NCBI RefSeq assembly: GCF_004365705.1
Contig: NZ_SOBN01000001.1
Span: 2,453,501 to 2,517,500, forward strand
Length of the DNA: 64,000 nucleotides
Source of the DNA: Streptomyces sp. 846.5
GTDB lineage: Bacteria; Actinomycetota; Actinomycetes; Streptomycetales; Streptomycetaceae
Reading direction: 5' to 3'
Shown here: one piece after another, positions 58,158 through 64,000 of the stretch
How the letters are laid out: each line of letters begins with the position of its first letter
How positions within the stretch are numbered: position 1 is the first letter of the stretch
Program-made: the position numbers and the translations under genes
The notes under the pieces: model-generated
Seen by the model: only the letters and a program-made list of their open reading frames with translations
The model's database searches: none
What the model was told of the DNA's origin: nothing

Positions 58158-58190
58158 AAGTAATTTCTACCTCGCGCGAGTAACGAGTGG
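58141..58190. promoter_or_regulatory. Inverted-repeat operator at the TetR gene start
   Basis: CCACTTGTTACTCGC (58141-58155) and GCGAGTAACGAGTGG (58176-58190) match at 14 of 15 positions. Inside lies a shorter palindrome, TTACTCGCACAAGTAA, of typical TetR-operator size. It overlaps the TetR start codon, which suggests autorepression. A terminator role for lpdA is less likely because of its AT content. Confidence 0.7.
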
Positions 58191-58197
58191 CAAGACC

Positions 58198-59604
58198 TCA
58201 CATATTGATCATGTGCCCCGCGAGACCGTGGATGGCTTCCTTGACCGCCTCACCCAGCGTCGGGTGGGCATGGACATTGCGCGCGACCTCGTGCACCGTC
58301 AGGTCCCACTGCTGGGCCAGCGTCAGCTCCGGGAGCAGTTCGGTCACCTCGGGCCCGATCAGATGCGCGCCCAGCAGCTCGCCGTACTTCTGGTCGCTGA
58401 TCACCTTGACGAAGCCGACCGGGTCGCCGAGACCCTGTGCCTTGCCGTTGGCGGTGAAGGGGAACTTCACCACCTTGATGTCGTGTCCCTGCTCGCGCGC
58501 CTGCGCCTCGGTCCAGCCGAAACTGGCGATCTGCGGCTGGCAGTAGGTCGCCCGTGGGACCATCACGAAGTCGATCTCCATGGTCTCCGCACCGGCGATC
58601 GTCTCGGCAGCGATCACTGCCATCGTCTCGGCGGCGTGCGCCAGCATCAGCTTGGCGGTGACATCGCCGATCGCGTAGATGTGCGGCACGTTGGTGCGAC
58701 CGCGCCCGTCCACGTCGATGGCGCCCCGCTCGGTCAGCCGGACGCCCGTGCTCTCCAGGCCGTAACCAGTGACCCGCGGCGCGAAACCGATGGCCTGCAG
58801 GACCTTGTCCGCCTCCAGGACCTGCTGCTGCCCGTTCTTGCTGACGGTGACCCGGACCTTGGCGGCGGGGTCGCTGTCGTCGATCGACTCCACCCGGGTG
58901 GAGGTCAGCACGTCGATGCCGAGTCGGCGGTAGCGCTTGGCCAGTTCGGCCGAGACGTCGGCGTCCTCCAGCGGGACCATCCGGTCGAGGAACTCGACGA
59001 TGGTCACCTTCACCCCGTAGTTGTGCAGCACATAGGCGAACTCGACACCGATGGCGCCGGCGCCCGCGATCACGATGCTCTCGGGGAGGGAGTCGCTGAG
59101 GATCTGCTCCTCGTAGGTGACGACCCGGTCGCTCAGCGACGTGCCCGGCAGCAGACGCGTGGTGGCGCCGGCGGCGACGATGCAGTGGTCGAAGGTCACC
59201 GTCTCGGTGCCGCCCGCCCGCAGGGCCACCTCAAGGGTGTGCGCGTCGGTGAAGGTGCCGCGCCCGTCGTACTCGGTGATGCCGTTCTTCTTCATCAGGT
59301 AGTGCACGCCGGCGACCCGGCCCTCGGCGACCTTGCGGCTGCGCAGGTACGCCTCGCGGTAGTCGAAGGTGACGCTGCCCTCGACCTTGATCCCGAAGGT
59401 CTTCGCCTCCTGGGTGAAGATGTGCGCCAGTTCGGCGTTCCGCAGCAGCGCCTTTGAGGGGATGCAGCCGACGTTGAGGCAGACGCCTCCCCAGTACTTC
59501 TCCTCGATGACAGCCACCCGCAGGCCGAGCTGGGCCGAGCGGACGGCGGCGGTGTAGCCGCCGGGGCCGGCACCGAGAACCACGACGTCAAAATGTGTAC
59601 TCAT
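58198..59604 (-). CDS. lpdA: Dihydrolipoyl dehydrogenase
   Basis: A 468-residue flavoprotein, the E3 component of 2-oxo acid dehydrogenase complexes. The FAD motif [20 protein letters not shown] is followed by the redox-active disulfide [20 protein letters not shown]. The NAD motif is [19 protein letters not shown], and the His-Glu dyad is in [20 protein letters not shown]. The ATG starts 50 bases downstream of other minus-strand genes, none of which encode E1 or E2. In actinobacteria Lpd also serves the pyruvate and glycine-cleavage systems. The stop is followed by the TetR operator region. Confidence 0.95.
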   Translation of the reverse strand: MSTHFDVVVLGAGPGGYTAAVRSAQLGLRVAVIEEKYWGGVCLNVGCIPSKALLRNAELAHIFTQEAKTFGIKVEGSVTFDYREAYLRSRKVAEGRVAGVHYLMKKNGITEYDGRGTFTDAHTLEVALRAGGTETVTFDHCIVAAGATTRLLPGTSLSDRVVTYEEQILSDSLPESIVIAGAGAIGVEFAYVLHNYGVKVTIVEFLDRMVPLEDADVSAELAKRYRRLGIDVLTSTRVESIDDSDPAAKVRVTVSKNGQQQVLEADKVLQAIGFAPRVTGYGLESTGVRLTERGAIDVDGRGRTNVPHIYAIGDVTAKLMLAHAAETMAVIAAETIAGAETMEIDFVMVPRATYCQPQIASFGWTEAQAREQGHDIKVVKFPFTANGKAQGLGDPVGFVKVISDQKYGELLGAHLIGPEVTELLPELTLAQQWDLTVHEVARNVHAHPTLGEAVKEAIHGLAGHMINM

Positions 59605-59687
59605 GGTCCACAGCCTAGGCAGCCCGGAGGGAACAGAGACGGCATTCCGGGCGGGGCGTGCCGACTCTCACACAGCGAACGCCGAGG

Positions 59688-60107
59688 CTACGGCTCGGGG
59701 GCGGTCGCGGGGGCATGCTCAGGGTCGCCCTCCAGCTCGTACACCAGCGCGAACCCGTGGCCCGGCAGGATCTCCGCAGTCCCGGACAGCCCCACCAGAT
59801 CACCCGTCCCGGAACCCGGCAGGATCGTCAGCCGCATGTGGTTGTCGTCCCCGTTGGCCGTGGCCGAGTGCAGCAGGCAGAAGCTGCCCTTCAGGCCGTC
59901 GAACCCGACCTCAAGACGCTCCACCGCGACATACGCCGAGACGTTCTCCCCCACACCCAGCATCACCGCCTCCAACGCGCTGCTCCCGGAGAGCTCACCG
60001 GTGAACGTCTTCGCAGCCTGGGTACGCTGCAACTGCGCCCCGTGCCAGTCCCCCGGTTCCCCCTCCCAGCTGTCGATCGTGAACGCGCTGGTGACTCGTC
60101 TGGACAT
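59688..60107 (-). CDS. DUF3224 domain protein
   Basis: A 139-residue protein with SRRVTSAFTIDSWEGEPGDW, QAAKTFTGELSGSSALEAV and TILPGSGTGDLVGLSGTAEI, the usual blocks of the DUF3224 family. Members form small beta-barrel domains of unknown function. No signal peptide or membrane helix is visible. GGGAG lies five bases upstream of the ATG at 60107; the longer open frame upstream is not conserved. It stands alone between lpdA and the methyltransferase gene. Nothing in the neighbourhood indicates its role. Confidence 0.82.
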   Translation of the reverse strand: MSRRVTSAFTIDSWEGEPGDWHGAQLQRTQAAKTFTGELSGSSALEAVMLGVGENVSAYVAVERLEVGFDGLKGSFCLLHSATANGDDNHMRLTILPGSGTGDLVGLSGTAEILPGHGFALVYELEGDPEHAPATAPEP

Positions 60108-60374
60108 GAGGTCTCCCTGACTGGCTGGGGCTGGATGACTGCCTTTCGGGAACCCTAGTCCGGGGCAGTGACAGCGACCGAGAGGATGGATCATGTCGCT
60201 GGGGAGATCATCGTGGAGTCGCACGCCACCACTGGGGACAACGAGGCCGGCATCGCCACCGGATGGCACTCCGCCAACCGCGTTCGAATCCCTGCTGGGC
60301 GGAGCTGTTCTGGCGGACCTGCTACTCAATCCACCGCCCTGGCAACCAGGTTGGCACTACACCGCCCCCGGCCC

Positions 60375-60390
60375 GATCACTAGTGTGATC
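60375..60390 (+). promoter_or_regulatory. Palindrome with -10-like hexamer just before the methyltransferase start
   Basis: GATCACTAGTGTGATC is an inverted repeat with perfect GATCAC/GTGATC arms, ending three bases before the ATG. TAGTGT (60381-60386) is suitably placed as a -10 element for a leaderless transcript. Whether it is an operator or only a promoter is unknown. Confidence 0.45.
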
Positions 60391-60392
60391 GA

Positions 60393-61193
60393 ATGACCGA
60401 TGCCCGCTCCGTGCGCACCTTCTACGATGAACTGGCCGACGACTACCACCTGTTGTACGGCGACTGGAACGCAGGCATCCAGCGCCAGGGCACCGCACTG
60501 GACCGGGTACTCCGCGCCGAACTGGGCGACCACCCGCAGCGGATCTGGGACTGCGCCTGCGGCATCGGCACCCAGGCGATCGGCCTGGCGGCTGCAGGCC
60601 ATCGAGTGATCGGCACCGACCTCAGCCCGAACGCCGCCGCGAGGGCCGGCGCCGAAGCCCGGTCGCGAGGCCTGGCCGTGCCCACAGCGGCCGCCGACAT
60701 GCGACACCTGCCGGTGGCCCCAGGCGCATTCGACGCCGTAGTCTGCGCGGACAACTCCCTGGCCCACCTCCTCACTCCGGAGGACGTCGCCTCAGCCCTG
60801 CTCACCATGCGAGCCGCACTGCGCAACGACGGCCTGCTTCTCCTCAGCACGCGGGCCTACGACGAGATCCGCGCCCAACACCCTTCAGCCACTCCGCCCC
60901 AGGTCACCCAGACCACCCGGGGCCGCGTGATCACCTTCCAACTGTGGCACTGGCACGAAGACGGCGAGCGCTACGACCTGGAACACTTCCAACTCCACCC
61001 CGCTGACGACTCGTCGGAGACGAACAGCTGGACAGTACGCACCCGCCGCACCACCTCCTGGGCCCTGACCCAAGCCCAGGTCACCACAGCGGTCGCGGCC
61101 GCTGGCTTCCAGCACATCAACTGGCTCTCTCCCGAGGACAGCGGCTTCTTCCAACCCCTGCTCGTCGCCCGCGCCCCCCGAGCGGCGAGCTGA
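60393..61193 (+). CDS. SAM-dependent methyltransferase, possibly glycine N-methyltransferase-like
   Basis: A 266-residue class I methyltransferase. Motif I is WDCACGIGTQAIGLAAAGH near residue 55, where the cysteine variant recalls glycine/sarcosine N-methyltransferases. Motif II is VIGTDLSPNAAARA and the acidic loop is DAVVCADNSLAHLL. The N-terminal VRTFYDELADDYHLLYGDW resembles small-molecule methyltransferases. No Shine-Dalgarno is seen before the ATG, and a -10-like TAGTGT six bases upstream suggests a leaderless mRNA. It is the last protein gene before the ribosomal RNA operon, convergent with it. The substrate is not established. Confidence 0.85.
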   Translation: MTDARSVRTFYDELADDYHLLYGDWNAGIQRQGTALDRVLRAELGDHPQRIWDCACGIGTQAIGLAAAGHRVIGTDLSPNAAARAGAEARSRGLAVPTAAADMRHLPVAPGAFDAVVCADNSLAHLLTPEDVASALLTMRAALRNDGLLLLSTRAYDEIRAQHPSATPPQVTQTTRGRVITFQLWHWHEDGERYDLEHFQLHPADDSSETNSWTVRTRRTTSWALTQAQVTTAVAAAGFQHINWLSPEDSGFFQPLLVARAPRAAS

Positions 61194-61294
61194 GGCACAG
61201 CCCTCCGAGCGCGGGGTCGGTTTGGCTGCCGAGCCCCCTTCCAGCGGCCGGGTGTGCGGCGTCCGGCCTCCCCGGTGCAGGTGGTGTGGGAACG

Positions 61295-61333
61295 CAGGTA
61301 AGCCCCCTGACCGGTGGTCAGGGGGCTTACCTG
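61295..61333 (-). terminator. Terminator of the ribosomal RNA operon
   Basis: An 18-bp perfect inverted repeat (61295-61312 with 61316-61333), core CAGGTAAGCCCCCTGACC, lies just after the 5S rRNA on the minus strand. It terminates rRNA transcription and may also end the convergent methyltransferase mRNA. Confidence 0.92.
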
Positions 61334-61340
61334 GAATGGT

Positions 61341-61460
61341 TGTTCGGCGGCGTCCTACTCTCCCACAGGGTCCCCCCTGCAGTACCATCGGCGCTGTGAG
61401 GCTTAGCTTCCGGGTTCGGGATGTTTCCGGGCGTTTCCCTCACGCTATGACCACCGAAAC
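61341..61460 (-). rRNA. rrf: 5S ribosomal RNA
   Basis: About 120 bases; the minus-strand sequence begins GTTTCGGTGGTCATAGCGTG and ends near GGACGCCGCCGAACA, the known Streptomyces 5S pattern. It lies 68 bases downstream of 23S and just upstream of the operon terminator. The ends are placed by eye to within a few bases. Confidence 0.96.
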
Positions 61461-61528
61461 TCTATGAAGTTGACCAGCCGGAACTCATGGCCGTGACTTC
61501 AGAACAACACAGTGGACGCGTAGCAGCT

Positions 61529-64000
<2,472 letters not shown>

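Overview
The window is high-GC chromosomal DNA from an actinobacterium of the Streptomyces/Kitasatospora/Streptacidiphilus group. Evidence for this is the strong third-position G/C bias, frequent GTG starts, many 4-bp ATGA/GTGA gene overlaps, and conserved core neighbourhoods known from Streptomyces: miaB-LigB-like-antitoxin-miaA-dapF-rshA-hflX, recA-recX, rimO-pgsA-cinA-clgR, and ftsK-osaB-osaA-osaC. No phage, transposase, integrase, tRNA or CRISPR array was found.

Layout. At 1-4185 (minus) lies the start of an NRPS-independent siderophore operon: diaminobutyrate aminotransferase, PLP decarboxylase and an IucA/IucC synthetase cut by the window edge. At 4411-8356 (minus) are hflX and a RelA/SpoT homologue. 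At 8562-13956 are dapF, a membrane protein, miaA, an MT0933-type antitoxin-like gene, a LigB-like gene and miaB. From 14036 to 22895 is a more variable block: orphan TAXI binding protein, MerR regulator, alpha/beta hydrolase, methyltransferase, two-component pair, a solitary degenerate glutamate-type ABC ATPase and an FAD monooxygenase. At 23069-24303 a short leader peptide precedes cysteine dioxygenase and rhodanese genes. At 24469-29863 (minus) are rny, recX, recA with a LexA box, a DUF3046 gene and a secreted subtilase. At 30042-34673 (plus) is the giant helicase lhr.

From 34670 to 42519 (minus) come a small membrane protein, clgR, cinA, pgsA, rimO, a RodZ-like gene and ftsK. The osmotic-stress signalling locus follows: osaB, the 1561-residue hybrid kinase osaA with tandem HAMP repeats, and the divergent multidomain phosphatase osaC. 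Then come a membrane-anchored GH5 enzyme resembling endoglycoceramidases, a PAP2/Aur1-like protein, an XRE-cupin regulator with a BenE transporter, a TetR gene with a VC0807-family membrane protein, lpdA, a DUF3224 gene and a methyltransferase. The window ends in a minus-strand rRNA operon: terminator, 5S and the 3' part of 23S.

Themes. The core genes cover tRNA and ribosome modification (miaA, miaB, rimO, hflX), SOS repair (recA, recX, lhr), chromosome segregation (ftsK), RNA decay (rny) and stress signalling (rshA, clgR, osaABC). The least ordinary items are the cysteine leader upstream of sulfur catabolism genes, the decayed solo ABC ATPase, the GH5-membrane fusion beside an Aur1-like gene, the 276-bp tandem repeats in osaA, and tandem 15-16 bp repeats at the stop codons of both dapF and miaA. 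Start sites were chosen by reading Shine-Dalgarno sequences and family lengths by eye. No searches or structure predictions were run.
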